64,000 nucleotides of DNA, from NCBI GenBank assembly GCA_963210315.1, contig OY723237.1, positions 1,240,001-1,304,000 of the forward strand, given 5' to 3'. How positions within the stretch are numbered: the first letter of the stretch is position 1; each line of letters opens with the position of its first letter. The DNA is from Rhynchopus euleeides (Eukaryota; Euglenozoa; Diplonemea; Diplonemida; Diplonemidae). A program made the translations under genes and the position numbers. The notes under the pieces were generated by a model, which ran no database searches, was not told the DNA's origin, and saw nothing but the letters and a program-made list of their open reading frames with translations. Below, one piece after another: positions 26,611 to 37,956 of the stretch.

Positions 26611-29600
26611 CCCCCCCCCCCCATTTGGCACCGCCGAACTCACAACAAAAAAAATGACATCGAATCCAAGCCAGGGGGTGGGGTGGGGTGTGTCTGTGTG
26701 TGTGCGTGGTCTAATTTTGTCTTCGGGATCCTCAGGAATCACCCCCTACCCCCTCCCTTCACATCCCCACCACACCCAGCCCTGGGGGTGCGGCGTGGGG
26801 GAGAGAGATGGCACGGGGCAGGGGGGGGGGGGGGGTGGTGAGGTCGCAACAGCGAAACCCGCACTGAAGGTGCTGTCGCTGGCGACCTTTCACACCCCCT
26901 CTGTTCTCTGGCAAACCCGATAAAAAGTCAGACTATCTCAGAGGCGGCATGAAGAATGAAGGGTAGGCTTGAAGAAGGCATGAACAGGAAGGAATACTAT
27001 TCAATACTATTGGTGCCAACTATGGAATAGTTCAATACGGATTCATCGGGCTTGGGAAGGGGGGGGGGGGTGGCAAAGCGGAAGAGCAGGAAAACGACGG
27101 ATGTCCTCCCCGAGAAGGGGAGGAGAGACGTTTGCCCGCCCCCTACAAGGCCCCCACTCCCCCCACTCCCACTCTATTGCCGTGATCCGTGATAGTGATC
27201 ACACGCCGAATACCCAAGCACCAACCACTCCACACGGGGTCATCAAGACGATGAGGGAATATCTGTCATGTCAGACGGAGTGTATCTCTGATGTGACGCT
27301 GAAAAGTATTTTTCACTACGCCCATCCACAAAAATTCACTCTCCCTTCATCCGTGATGCGACCCACTCAGCTTTGCGACAACGTGTCGGTGGTGGCAGAG
27401 GGGGGGGGCTGTGATGCCAAATGGTGGGGGGGAAAAGGGCCCGTGGAAAGAGAAAAAAAATGCCGCTGCAGCCCTGCCGCTCTGTCCTCCACTGATTGTG
27501 CTTCATCGGGTCTGCACCTCCAAACCCTCCTGCAGGATGGAGGCGGGGGGGCAGAAGTGAGCGTCATTTTTCTTTGCGCAAAAAAAAGAGGGGGGGTTGT
27601 GCGCGGAATTGAATTTGAAAACCAAAAAAAACGAAGTAACTTCGTAGTAGATCGGTAGAAATGGAACACTATCGACACATGTCACTCAACACGGGGGAAT
27701 GGGGAGGGGAGAGGTTGTGGTGAAACGCACACACAAGAGAAAAAAAATAGGGATTTTCGTGGGTTTGGGGAGGGGCCGAATTGCTTTGTACAAAACGGAG
27801 CCACAAGCCCTCGTCCCTATTCTTTAGTGCGGAAATGAAGGGTGGAGAGGATTGATCTGTTCTTGCAAATAGAATGCCCTTCGGGTATTGACACCGGGAT
27901 GGCAGTTTGCAGACAGCACATAGTTGTAGCATTGCTACGACGGTTTTCAGGCATATGGGTGGGGTGGCATGCCACCATACACCTGCCTTTTTGTATCGGC
28001 TTTCCCCTTCGGGTCCCCGGGCATCTCCCTGTCACGGCGGATATGGCGCAGCCAACTCCAGGCATTCCTTTCGGCAACAGGATGAGGACATACAACCTTG
28101 TTCGACTCTGCCCGACAAACACCATACAAAAGTAGAACTATCCCTGGCTGGGGCGGGGAGAGGCAGCCAGATCCGGAAATCAAGTAATACCCTGCGGGGG
28201 CCTTCGCTACCAGTCACTGCTCGTCACAGCTCATCAGTCAGTGAGGGGAAGTGGGCTGTGGCTCACTTTTTCTCACTCAGTCACACTTGGTAGCGAAGGC
28301 CCCCTGCGGGGGGTCGTCGCTACTGGGTGGTCGTCAGTTCATTTTTGGTACATTTCCGGTTGAGTTGGCTGAAACCTGACGAAGAGTGATGGACAATATA
28401 ACGATCCACCGCCGAAGACCCCCTGAGGATGCATATTGGGAAAGAAGATGCTTTCACTTCCAAGGCACACGATAGACCGGAGAGCGATAGATAGTTGCCT
28501 GCGGTGAAGGGCGAAACGGGAAATACGAGAAAAAGACCCCCCCGCACTCGCTGATTGGACAGCAGGTGCAAGGCGGTTTATCAGGGGAAGCAGTTTACGG
28601 GCTGCGACCCTGTATGTCGCCAAACACAGGGCCCAGAAGTGAGAGACACCGCAGGTCAGAAGCCGTCATGAGATGCAGCGTCACAAGTGGGGTTCATGTG
28701 GGTGACACAGATAGGTCAGGCCCACAGCGCGTCGAGGTTAGCGGAGAGGATGCCTTTGCCAGGGCGCAGAGAGTAACGAGCAGAAGGATGCACGCGCCTC
28801 CATCAAACTGCTGAAAACAGGAAACACGGCGCTGCCAGGCACATCAGCAAACGATCCGAGAAGCCTCGGTCGGCGGAAAAGGAAAACGGGAAGTAGAGTG
28901 GGTGGTCGACGGCAAGTGATAGCCGTGTCACAAAAAGCAGAGACGCCGAAAGAAAAAAACATAATATATATGTCATCCAGCCGTGGCCAGCCAACGGGCC
29001 TGTGAGTCTATAGTTTCTGACACAGGGTATTTGTTCGGAGAGCGACACGCCAACACGTGACAGATGGACCCCAGGGGATCCCGAAACCGAGAGGTCCCCG
29101 AGGAGAGGGCACAGCCGGAAGGAGGGACAAGCGGAAAGATGAAGCGGGGCGTCTGGAAAGGGAGGAGGGGCGAAAGGGGGGGTTTGATCGGCGAGAGTGA
29201 ATGGAAAAGTGAGTCTCCCAGCACCTTCCTGCAATGTTACGCCTTGTTGTAGTCAGAAAACCAGAAATGTTGTACAGGGCAGGGGAGAAAGGGGGGGGGG
29301 GGTCGTCGGTCACGACACCACACACAGCGGCAGCGGGAGTGGGATTTCCTGCATGATCCTGCGTTGGTAGCACAGCAAGACGCAGAAGGAAGAGAGTAGT
29401 CCCCAGCGAGATGGTACGGGGAACCGGAGTGACGAGACAGCGTGAATCATAGAAAAGGGAAAAGGACGGGGGAAGCGGGTGGAGGACACAACGACAAAGT
29501 CGTGCGAGTCGTCAGCACGAGGTGACAGCAACACAAGGCACGCCGCCAGGAAGGAAAGCACAAAGCTTTCACACAGGTACAGGAGGTGTCAGCGGGAAAA

Positions 29601-29643
29601 CATGGGCTGCACGCAGAGGTGTCCGAAAAGAACGACGTCACCG
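26611..29643. other. Intergenic region 3' of inhibitor gene C, unit 2
   Basis: Full-length version of this spacer, used here as reference for the deletions in units 3 and 4. It contains the hairpin and the IQ-tail relic (about 29182-29276). No supported gene. Confidence 0.6.
28196..28304. repeat. Inverted repeat, unit 2
   Basis: Same 17-bp perfect arms (28196-28212 and 28288-28304) as in unit 1. Confidence 0.85.
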
Positions 29644-32600
29644 CTACGGCGACACACAAGGGAGGCACGGCTTGTCGGAGCACATCATGCGGGTGCACGC
29701 CACCTTCCCGTTGTTGCACTTGCAGTCGTTGCAGTGGTTGTTCTTCTCACCCTTGCCGGTCCAGCCGTCAGCGACAATGGTACCGCACTCCAGCGTGCAG
29801 GAAGCAGGGACAGGAACAGGGGCGTCACACGGCTTGTCGGAGCACATCATGCGGGTGCACGCCACCTTCCCGTTGTTGCACTTGCAGTCGTTGCAGTGGT
29901 TGTTCCTCTCACCCTTGCCGGTCCAGCCGTCAGCGACAATGGTGCCACACTCCAGCGTGCAGGAAGCAGGGACAGGAACAGGGGCGTCGCACGGCTTGTC
30001 GGAGCACATCATGCGGGTGCACGCCACCAGCCCGTTGTTGCACTTGCAGTCGTTGCAGTGGTTGTTCTTCTCACCCTTGCCGGTCCAGCCGTCAGCGACA
30101 ATGGTGCCACACTCCAGCGTGCAGGAAGCAGGGACAGGAACAGGGGCGTCGCACGGCTTGTCGGAGCACATCATGCGGGTGCACGCCACCTTCCCGTTGT
30201 TGCACTTGCAGTCGTTGCAGTGGTTGCGCTTCTCACCCTTGCCGGTCCAGCCGTCAGCGACAATGGTGCCACACTCCAGCGTGCAGGAAGCAGGGACAGG
30301 AACAGGGGCGTCGCACGGCTTGTCGGAGCACATCATGCGGGTGCACGCCACCAGCCCGTTGTTGCACTTGCAGTCGTTGCAGTGGTTGTTCTTCTCACCC
30401 TTGCCGGTCCAGCCGTCAGCGACAATGGTGCCACACTCCAGCGTGCAGGAAGCAGGGACAGGAACAGGGGCGTCGCACGGCTTGTCGGAGCACATCATGC
30501 GGGTGCACGCCACCTTCCCGTTGTTGCACTTGCAGTCGTTGCAGTGGTTGCGCTTCTCACCCTTGCCAGTCCAGCCGTCAGCGACAATGGTGCCACACTC
30601 CAGCGTGCAGGAAGCAGGGACAGGAACAGGGACGTCGCACGGCTTGTCGGAGCACATCATGCGGGTGCACGCCACCAGCCCGTTGTTGCACTTGCAGTCG
30701 TTGCAGTGGTTGCGCTTCTCACCCTTGCCGGTCCAGCCGTCAGCGACAATGGTACCGCACTCCAGCGTGCAGGAAGCAGGGACAGGAACAGGGGCGTCGC
30801 ACGGCTTGTCGGAGCACATCATGCGGGTGCACGCCACCAGCCCGTTGTTGCACTTGCAGTCGTTGCAGTGGTTGCGCTTCTCACCCTTGCCGGTCCAGCC
30901 GTCAGCGACAATGGTACCGCACTCCAGCGTGCAGGAAGCAGGGACAGGAACAGGGGCGTCACACGGCTTGTCGGAGCACATCATGCGGGTGCACGCCACC
31001 AGCCCGTTGTTGCACTTGCAGTCGTTGCAGTGGTTGCGCTTCTCACCCTTGCCGGTCCAGCCGTCAGCGACAATGGTACCGCACTCCAGCGTGCAGGAAG
31101 CAGGGACAGGAACAGGGGCGTCGCACGGCTTGTCGGAGCACATCATGCGGGTGCACGCCACTTTCCCGTTGTTGCACTTGCAGTAGTTGCAGTGGTTGCG
31201 CTTCTCACCCTTGCCGGTCCAGCCGTCAGCGACAATGGTACCGCACTCCAGCGTGCAGGAAGCAGGGACAGGAACAGGGGCGTCGCACGGCTTGTCGGAG
31301 CACATCATGCGGGTGCACGCCACCTTCCCGTTGTTGCACTTGCAGTAGTTGCAGTGGTTGCGCTTCTCACCCTTGCCGGTCCAGCCGTCAGCGACAATGG
31401 TGCCACACTCCAGCGTGCAGGAAGCAGGGACAGGAACAGGGGCGTCGCACGGCTTGTCGGAGCACATCATGCGGGTGCACGCCACCAGCCCGTTGTTGCA
31501 CTTGCAGTCGTTGCAGTGGTTGCGCTTCTCACCCTTGCCGGTCCAGCCGTCAGCGACAATGGTGCCACACTCCAGCGTGCAGGAAGCAGGCACAGGAACA
31601 GGGGCGTCGCACGGCTTGTCGGAGCACATCATGCGGGTGCACGCCACCTTCCCGTTGTTGCACTTGCAGTCGTTGCAGTGGTTGTTCTTCTCACCCTTGC
31701 CGGTCCAGCCGTCAGCGACAATGGTGCCACACTCCAGCGTGCAGGAAGCAGGGACAGGAACAGGGGCGTCGCACGGCTTGTCGGAGCACATCATGCGGGT
31801 GCACGCCACCAGCCCGTTGTTGCACTTGCAGTCGTTGCAGTGGTTGCGCTTCTCACCCTTGCCGGTCCAGCCGTCAGCGACAATGGTACCGCACTCCAGC
31901 GTGCAGGAAGCAGGGACAGGAACAGGGGCGTCGCACGGCTTGTCGGAGCACATCATGCGGGTGCACGCCACCTTCCCGTTGTTGCACTTGCAGTAGTTGC
32001 AGTGGTTGCGCTTCTCACCCTTGCCGGTCCAGCCGTCAGCGACAATGGTGCCACACTCCAGCGTGCAGGAAGCAGGGACAGGAACAGGGGCGTCGCACGG
32101 CTTGTCGGAGCACATCATGCGGGTGCACGCCACCAGCCCGTTGTTGCACTTGCAGTCGTTGCAGTGGTTGCGCTTCTCACCCTTGCCGGTCCAGCCGTCA
32201 GCGACAATGGTACCGCACTCCAGCGTGCAGGAAGCAGGGACAGGAACAGGGGCGTCGCACGGCTTGTCGGAGCACATCATGCGGGTGCACGCCACCTTCC
32301 CGTTGTTGCACTTGCAGTCGTTGCAGTGGTTGCGCTTCTCACCCTTGCCGGTCCAGCCGTCAGCGACAATGGTACCGCACTCCAGCGTGCAGGAAGCAGG
32401 GACAGGAACAGGGGCGTCGCACGGCTTGTCGGAGCACATCATGCGGGTGCACGCCACCTTCCCGTTGTTGCACTTGCAGTAGTTGCAGTGGTTGCGCTTC
32501 TCACCCTTGCCGGTCCAGCCGTCAGCGACAATGGTGCCACACTCCAGCGTGCAGGAAGCAGGGACAGGAACAGGGGCGTCGCACGGCTTGTCGGAGCACA

Positions 32601-35600
32601 TCATGCGGGTGCACGCCACCAGCCCGTTGTTGCACTTGCAGTCGTTGCAGTGGTTGCGCTTCTCACCCTTGCCGGTCCAGCCGTCAGCGACAATGGTACC
32701 GCACTCCAGCGTGCAGGAAGCAGGGACAGGAACAGGGGTGTCGCACGGCTTGTCGGAGCACATCATGCGGGTGCACGCCACCAGCCCGTTGTTGCACTTG
32801 CAGTCGTTGCAGTGGTTGCGCTTCTCACCCTTGCCGGTCCAGCCGTCAGCGACAATGGTACCGCACTCCAGCGTGCAGGAAGCAGGGACAGGAACAGGGG
32901 CGTCGCACGGCTTGTCGGAGCACATCATGCGGGTGCACGCCACCTTCCCGTTGTTGCACTTGCAGTAGTTGCAGTGGTTGCGCTTCTCACCCTTGCCGGT
33001 CCAGCCGTCAGCGACAATGGTGCCACACTCCAGCGTGCAGGAAGCAGGGACAGGAACAGGGGCGTCGCACGGCTTGTCGGAGCACATCATGCGGGTGCAC
33101 GCCACCAGCCCGTTGTTGCACTTGCAGTCGTTGCAGTGGTTGCGCTTCTCACCCTTGCCGGTCCAGCCGTCAGCGACAATGGTACCGCACTCCAGCGTGC
33201 AGGAAGCAGGGACAGGAACAGGGGCGTCGCACGGCTTGTCGGAGCACATCATGCGGGTGCACGCCACCAGCCCGTTGTTGCACTTGCAGTCGTTGCAGTG
33301 GTTGCGCTTCTCACCCTTGCCGGTCCAGCCGTCAGCGACAATGGTACCGCACTCCAGCGTGCAGGAAGCAGGGACAGGAACAGGGGCGTCGCACGGCTTG
33401 TCGGAGCACATCATGCGGGTGCACGCCACCTTCCCGTTGTTGCACTTGCAGTCGTTGCAGTGGTTGCGCTTCTCACCCTTGCCGGTCCAGCCGTCAGCGA
33501 CAATGGTACCGCACTCCAGCGTGCAGGAAGCAGGGACAGGAACAGGGGCGTCGCACGGCTTGTCGGAGCACATCATGCGGGTGCACGCCACCTTCCCGTT
33601 GTTGCACTTGCAGTAGTTGCAGTGGTTGCGCTTCTCACCCTTGCCGGTCCAGCCGTCAGCGACAATGGTGCCACACTCCAGCGTGCAGGAAGCAGGGACA
33701 GGAACAGGGGCGTCGCACGGCTTGTCGGAGCACATCATGCGGGTGCACGCCACCAGCCCGTTGTTGCACTTGCAGTCGTTGCAGTGGTTGCGCTTCTCAC
33801 CCTTGCCGGTCCAGCCGTCAGCGACAATGGTACCGCACTCCAGCGTGCAGGAAGCAGGGACAGGAACAGGGGTGTCGCACGGCTTGTCGGAGCACATCAT
33901 GCGGGTGCACGCCACCAGCCCGTTGTTGCACTTGCAGTCGTTGCAGTGGTTGCGCTTCTCACCCTTGCCGGTCCAGCCGTCAGCGACAATGGTACCGCAC
34001 TCCAGCGTGCAGGAAGCAGGGACAGGAACAGGGGCGTCGCACGGCTTGTCGGAGCACATCATGCGGGTGCACGCCACCAGCCCGTTGTTGCACTTGCAGT
34101 CGTTGCAGTGGTTGCGCTTCTCACCCTTGCCGGTCCAGCCGTCAGCGACAATGGTACCGCACTCCAGCGTGCAGGAAGCAGGGACAGGAACAGGGGTGTC
34201 GCACGGCTTGTCGGAGCACATCATGCGGGTGCACGCCACCAGCCCGTTGTTGCACTTGCAGTCGTTGCAGTGGTTGCGCTTCTCACCCTTGCCGGTCCAG
34301 CCGTCAGCGACAATGGTACCGCACTCCAGCGTGCAGGAAGCAGGGACAGGAACAGGGGCGTCGCACGGCTTGTCGGAGCACATCATGCGGGTGCACGCCA
34401 CCAGCCCGTTGTTGCACTTGCAGTCGTTGCAGTGGTTGCGCTTCTCACCCTTGCCGGTCCAGCCGTCAGCGACAATGGTACCGCACTCCAGCGTGCAGGA
34501 AGCAGGGACAGGAACAGGGGTGTCGCACGGCTTGTCGGAGCACATCATGCGGGTGCACGCCACCAGCCCGTTGTTGCACTTACAGTCGTTGCAGTGGTTG
34601 CGGTTCTCACCCTTGCCGGTCCAGCCGTCAGCGACAATGGTGCCACACTCCAGCGTGCAGGAAGCAGGGACAGGAACAGGGGCGTCACACGGCTTGTCGG
34701 AGCACATCATGCGGTTGCACGCCACCTTCCCGTTGTTGCACTTGCAGTCGTTGCAGTGGTTGCGCTTCTCACCCTTGCCGGTCCAGCCGTCAGCGACAAT
34801 GGTGCCACACTCCAGCGTGCAGGAAGCAGGGACAGGAACAGGGGCGTCGCACGGCTTGTCGGAGCACATCATGCGGTTGCACGCCACCTTCCCGTTGTTG
34901 CACTTACAGTCGTTGCAGTGGTTGCGGTTCTCACCCTTGCCGGTCCAGCCGTCAGCGACAATGGTGCCACACTCCAGCGTGCAGGAAGCAGGGACAGGAA
35001 CAGGGGCGTCGCACGGCTTGTCGGAGCACATCATGCGGGTGCACGCCACCAGCCCGTTGTTGCACTTGCAGGCGTTGCAGTGGTTGCGCTTCTCACCCTT
35101 GCCGGTCCAGCCGTCCGCGACAATGGTACCGCACTCCAGCGTGCAGGAAGCAGGGACAGGAACAGGGGCGTCGCACGGCTTGTCGGAGCACATCATGCGG
35201 GTGCACGCCACCTTCCCGTTGTTGCACTTGCAGTCGTTGCAGTGGTTGCGCTTCTCACCCTTGCCGGTCCAGCCGTCAGCGACAATGGTACCGCACTCCA
35301 GCGTGCAGGAAGCAGGGACAGGAACAGGGGCGTCGCACGGCTTGTCGGAGCACATCATGCGGGTGCACGCCACCTTCCCGTTGTTGCACTTGCAGTCGTT
35401 GCAGTGGTTGCGCTTCTCACCCTTGCCGGTCCAGCCGTCAGCGACAATGGTGCCACACTCCAGCGTGCAGGAAGCAGGGACAGGAACAGGGGCGTCGCAC
35501 GGCTTGTCGGAGCACATCATGCGGGTGCACGCCACCTTCCCGTTGTTGCACTTGCAGTCGTTGCAGTGGTTGTTCTTCTCACCCTTGCCGGTCCAGCCGT

Positions 35601-35688
35601 CAGCCACAACGGTGCCGCACTCGAGTGTGCAGCTCTTCTCAACTGTTGCTGTCACCGTGACGAGTATGATGGAAATGATGGACATCAT
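29644..35688 (-). CDS. Giant secreted pacifastin-like multidomain protease inhibitor, copy C (37 repeats, 2014 aa)
   Basis: Length resolves exactly as 18 signal residues + 37 repeats + 6-residue tail. Signal peptide and LPCVSP terminus are identical to copy B. Distinctive features: two repeats with ACNRMMC (Thr before P1 Arg changed to Asn, near 34714 and 34876), GENRNHC variants near 34600 and 34925, a single PCDVPVPVPA linker near 30630, and a GERNNHC variant near 29905. The region 33700-34560 shows a 324-bp (two-repeat) higher-order period marked by alternating PCDA and PCDT linkers. The first four modules match the copy E pattern rather than A, B and D, suggesting conversion or mosaic origin. 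Its neighbours are the usual IQ-gene spacer on one side and the 95-bp IQ-tail relic ~370 bp past its stop. Confidence 0.88.
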   Translation of the reverse strand: MMSIISIILVTVTATVEKSCTLECGTVVADGWTGKGEKNNHCNDCKCNNGKVACTRMMCSDKPCDAPVPVPASCTLECGTIVADGWTGKGEKRNHCNDCKCNNGKVACTRMMCSDKPCDAPVPVPASCTLECGTIVADGWTGKGEKRNHCNDCKCNNGKVACTRMMCSDKPCDAPVPVPASCTLECGTIVADGWTGKGEKRNHCNACKCNNGLVACTRMMCSDKPCDAPVPVPASCTLECGTIVADGWTGKGENRNHCNDCKCNNGKVACNRMMCSDKPCDAPVPVPASCTLECGTIVADGWTGKGEKRNHCNDCKCNNGKVACNRMMCSDKPCDAPVPVPASCTLECGTIVADGWTGKGENRNHCNDCKCNNGLVACTRMMCSDKPCDTPVPVPASCTLECGTIVADGWTGKGEKRNHCNDCKCNNGLVACTRMMCSDKPCDAPVPVPASCTLECGTIVADGWTGKGEKRNHCNDCKCNNGLVACTRMMCSDKPCDTPVPVPASCTLECGTIVADGWTGKGEKRNHCNDCKCNNGLVACTRMMCSDKPCDAPVPVPASCTLECGTIVADGWTGKGEKRNHCNDCKCNNGLVACTRMMCSDKPCDTPVPVPASCTLECGTIVADGWTGKGEKRNHCNDCKCNNGLVACTRMMCSDKPCDAPVPVPASCTLECGTIVADGWTGKGEKRNHCNYCKCNNGKVACTRMMCSDKPCDAPVPVPASCTLECGTIVADGWTGKGEKRNHCNDCKCNNGKVACTRMMCSDKPCDAPVPVPASCTLECGTIVADGWTGKGEKRNHCNDCKCNNGLVACTRMMCSDKPCDAPVPVPASCTLECGTIVADGWTGKGEKRNHCNDCKCNNGLVACTRMMCSDKPCDAPVPVPASCTLECGTIVADGWTGKGEKRNHCNYCKCNNGKVACTRMMCSDKPCDAPVPVPASCTLECGTIVADGWTGKGEKRNHCNDCKCNNGLVACTRMMCSDKPCDTPVPVPASCTLECGTIVADGWTGKGEKRNHCNDCKCNNGLVACTRMMCSDKPCDAPVPVPASCTLECGTIVADGWTGKGEKRNHCNYCKCNNGKVACTRMMCSDKPCDAPVPVPASCTLECGTIVADGWTGKGEKRNHCNDCKCNNGKVACTRMMCSDKPCDAPVPVPASCTLECGTIVADGWTGKGEKRNHCNDCKCNNGLVACTRMMCSDKPCDAPVPVPASCTLECGTIVADGWTGKGEKRNHCNYCKCNNGKVACTRMMCSDKPCDAPVPVPASCTLECGTIVADGWTGKGEKRNHCNDCKCNNGLVACTRMMCSDKPCDAPVPVPASCTLECGTIVADGWTGKGEKNNHCNDCKCNNGKVACTRMMCSDKPCDAPVPVPASCTLECGTIVADGWTGKGEKRNHCNDCKCNNGLVACTRMMCSDKPCDAPVPVPASCTLECGTIVADGWTGKGEKRNHCNYCKCNNGKVACTRMMCSDKPCDAPVPVPASCTLECGTIVADGWTGKGEKRNHCNYCKCNNGKVACTRMMCSDKPCDAPVPVPASCTLECGTIVADGWTGKGEKRNHCNDCKCNNGLVACTRMMCSDKPCDAPVPVPASCTLECGTIVADGWTGKGEKRNHCNDCKCNNGLVACTRMMCSDKPCDAPVPVPASCTLECGTIVADGWTGKGEKRNHCNDCKCNNGLVACTRMMCSDKPCDVPVPVPASCTLECGTIVADGWTGKGEKRNHCNDCKCNNGKVACTRMMCSDKPCDAPVPVPASCTLECGTIVADGWTGKGEKNNHCNDCKCNNGLVACTRMMCSDKPCDAPVPVPASCTLECGTIVADGWTGKGEKRNHCNDCKCNNGKVACTRMMCSDKPCDAPVPVPASCTLECGTIVADGWTGKGEKNNHCNDCKCNNGLVACTRMMCSDKPCDAPVPVPASCTLECGTIVADGWTGKGERNNHCNDCKCNNGKVACTRMMCSDKPCDAPVPVPASCTLECGTIVADGWTGKGEKNNHCNDCKCNNGKVACTRMMCSDKPCLPCVSP
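29665..35634. repeat. 162-bp coding repeat array, copy C (37 units)
   Basis: Thirty-seven in-frame units. Three-repeat blocks of 486 bp abut at 31997-32482 and 32483-32968, and a 324-bp two-repeat period is visible from about 33700 to 34560, marked by ggtgtcgc variants near 33871, 34195 and 34519. Confidence 0.95.
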
Positions 35689-37956
35689 GATTTTTCGGAT
35701 TTTGTTTATATCTGTGTGGTGGTGCTGGTGTGGTACAGTCGTTCTCTCTCCGGTCCCTGCCCCAGGCAGAATGAGCGCTGTCTTTTCAAACAGTGAGGGT
35801 GGGCACGTCCGTCCGCTGTTCTGTCTACGTTGGACGTGTCTGACGCTTTTTGCCGCCTTTTGAACGTGTCGACTCCTCAATGGCTGCCTCTCCTTGCCCG
35901 CTTGTCGGTCCTTCTCGCTGTTTAAAGGATGACAGTAAGGACACTCGAGTCAATGACGCAGATGAACCTGAGTGCCGCCCGTGCCTCCCGCAGCACCAGT
36001 GCCCTTCCAATTCAAGTGAGGCACCCTGCAGCAGTCAGTGCAGACAAGCTCCGATGGGTGCCCCCGACACACAGGTGTTTGCTTCTCTGTGTAAGCCCCA
36101 CACCCACCAAACCCCTCCCTGGTCTCCAAGGCGGCGCCACCATTTCATCCCACAACATCATCCCCTCCTCCCCCCCTCCGTTTGCTTGTGCCCTCGCACT
36201 CCGCCCCGCCCTCGCCCTGACCCCCTCCTCCCGTGACCCAGAGAGGAGGCGCGAGATGCTGTTCTACGATACCGCCTCTCTCATTGGGGAGCTGCAACAC
36301 GACGTCGCCCCGTCGCAGTACCTGTGTGTGCTGCTGAGCCACTGAGACGCTGCATGCAGGAGCAAACCAGCTCTCTGGCCGTTTTGCTTTTGGTCATCTC
36401 GACAACGTTTGTGTTACGTTTCCGGTGAAACAAGAAAGGGCGCGACCCCTCCCTGTGTAGCAGGCGAATTGTATGCAAACTGTTTTCCCTTTGCCAATGG
36501 AGAGGCGGTATTGCCAGTAGAGTGAGTGAGAGAGTGAGAGAAAGAGACAGAAGACAGGGGTGGAAGAAGTGGAGGAATCACAACGCCGTTCAGCAGCAAC
36601 CGCTCTTCGGCTGTGTTTTTTTTTGGTGATGCGTTGACGCTTCTCCACCCAAACCCTGAAAGTGATAGTGTATGGAGGATTTGGATGCTTGCTGTGGTGA
36701 GCCCGGCTTTCTGATCACAGGAGTGTGCGAGAAAAGACAGCAAAGGAGTTGGGACGGAGGAAGGGGTAAGGTTCACCCACCCACCTACCCACTTCCCATC
36801 CCTCCTCTTAGGACACGCTCAATAGAAGTGGCGGGGGAGGGGCGATTGTCGAGAAGGAAGGCAACGCATCTCTCCCAACACATTCTACCTCAGGGTCGAA
36901 TCTCTCCTGTCACTCGCAACAATCAACAGGCAGAGAGTGCGGGGGGGGGGGAGGTGTGCGGAGCGGGGAGACGTGCGCTGTGGCCTGATATTCTGTTATG
37001 TGAAGCGACACCTCGCTTACACACAGAATATGCAAACCTGCTAAAAAAAATCGAGCGGCCACAAGGAAGAAGAGGAGGGAGGGGGCCGACTGAGTATCGG
37101 CAGTCGCAACCTGCTTTAAAAATCCAACTGGGATGGGGGAGGGGGCTGTGTTAGGCAGTAATCGAGGGTGTGTGTGTGCATGAGTTTCTTGACGAGGATA
37201 GATCCTGCATGTGAAACCGAAAGGGGAGGGGTAGCGGGGGCGGGCAAAGCTGTTCCCTTCGCGTCGTTAGTTTTTCACATAAAAAAAAGAGGCGAAAAGA
37301 ATGCGCCAGAAAGGAAACAGCATTTTCGGCATCGCAGTGGAGACCCTTGGAGTGTTGAACAACAGCTGTGGTATAATCGGGGCCCCCATCGCGAGTTGCC
37401 CCGGTTAGTATTTGGGTTTGAAGCTTCAGAGGGGCAGCACGACAAGTAGCACACGCTGCCAAGCGCTTGAGAGATATCGAGACGCGAAAACTCTGGGGGG
37501 GGGGGGGGGGTTTGTTTTTGGAGTTGTGCTAACAACGCAGGAAACTTTGCCATGCAGATCATGCAGGACACACACCACACCCGCAGCAGGCGTGTGGGGT
37601 GTTCTCGCGATCGACGAATACCCGCTGGTTCTTCCCTCCCCTTACTGATTTGCAGACGCAGAGTTTCCGCCATTTCAGATAGGGCGGGAACACACAACAA
37701 TCGGCCATCACCAAACTACAATACGAAAGGAACCCCTGAACCCGGCGCGTGTGTATGTATGTGTGCGTGCATCGCGCAAAGATACACGATTTCGACGAAG
37801 CAGCTTGCATCTGAGGATAAGTTAACCGAGGGAAACCTTATTCGGCGGGGGTGAGGGGGTGAGAGAGAGAGAGAGGGGTGGGGTGGCTTGATTGTCGAGA
37901 GTGAATGGAAAAGCAAGTCTCCCAGCACCTTCTTGCAATGTTAGTCCTTTTTGTAG
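35689..37956. other. Intergenic region between inhibitor gene C and IQ gene, unit 3
   Basis: As in unit 1, with small homopolymer differences. The mini-ORF recurs at 36256-36345. No supported gene. Confidence 0.7.
36256..36345 (+). CDS. Possible 29-residue mini-ORF, unit 3
   Basis: Same as in unit 1, after the same pyrimidine tract. Confidence 0.2.
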   Translation: MLFYDTASLIGELQHDVAPSQYLCVLLSH

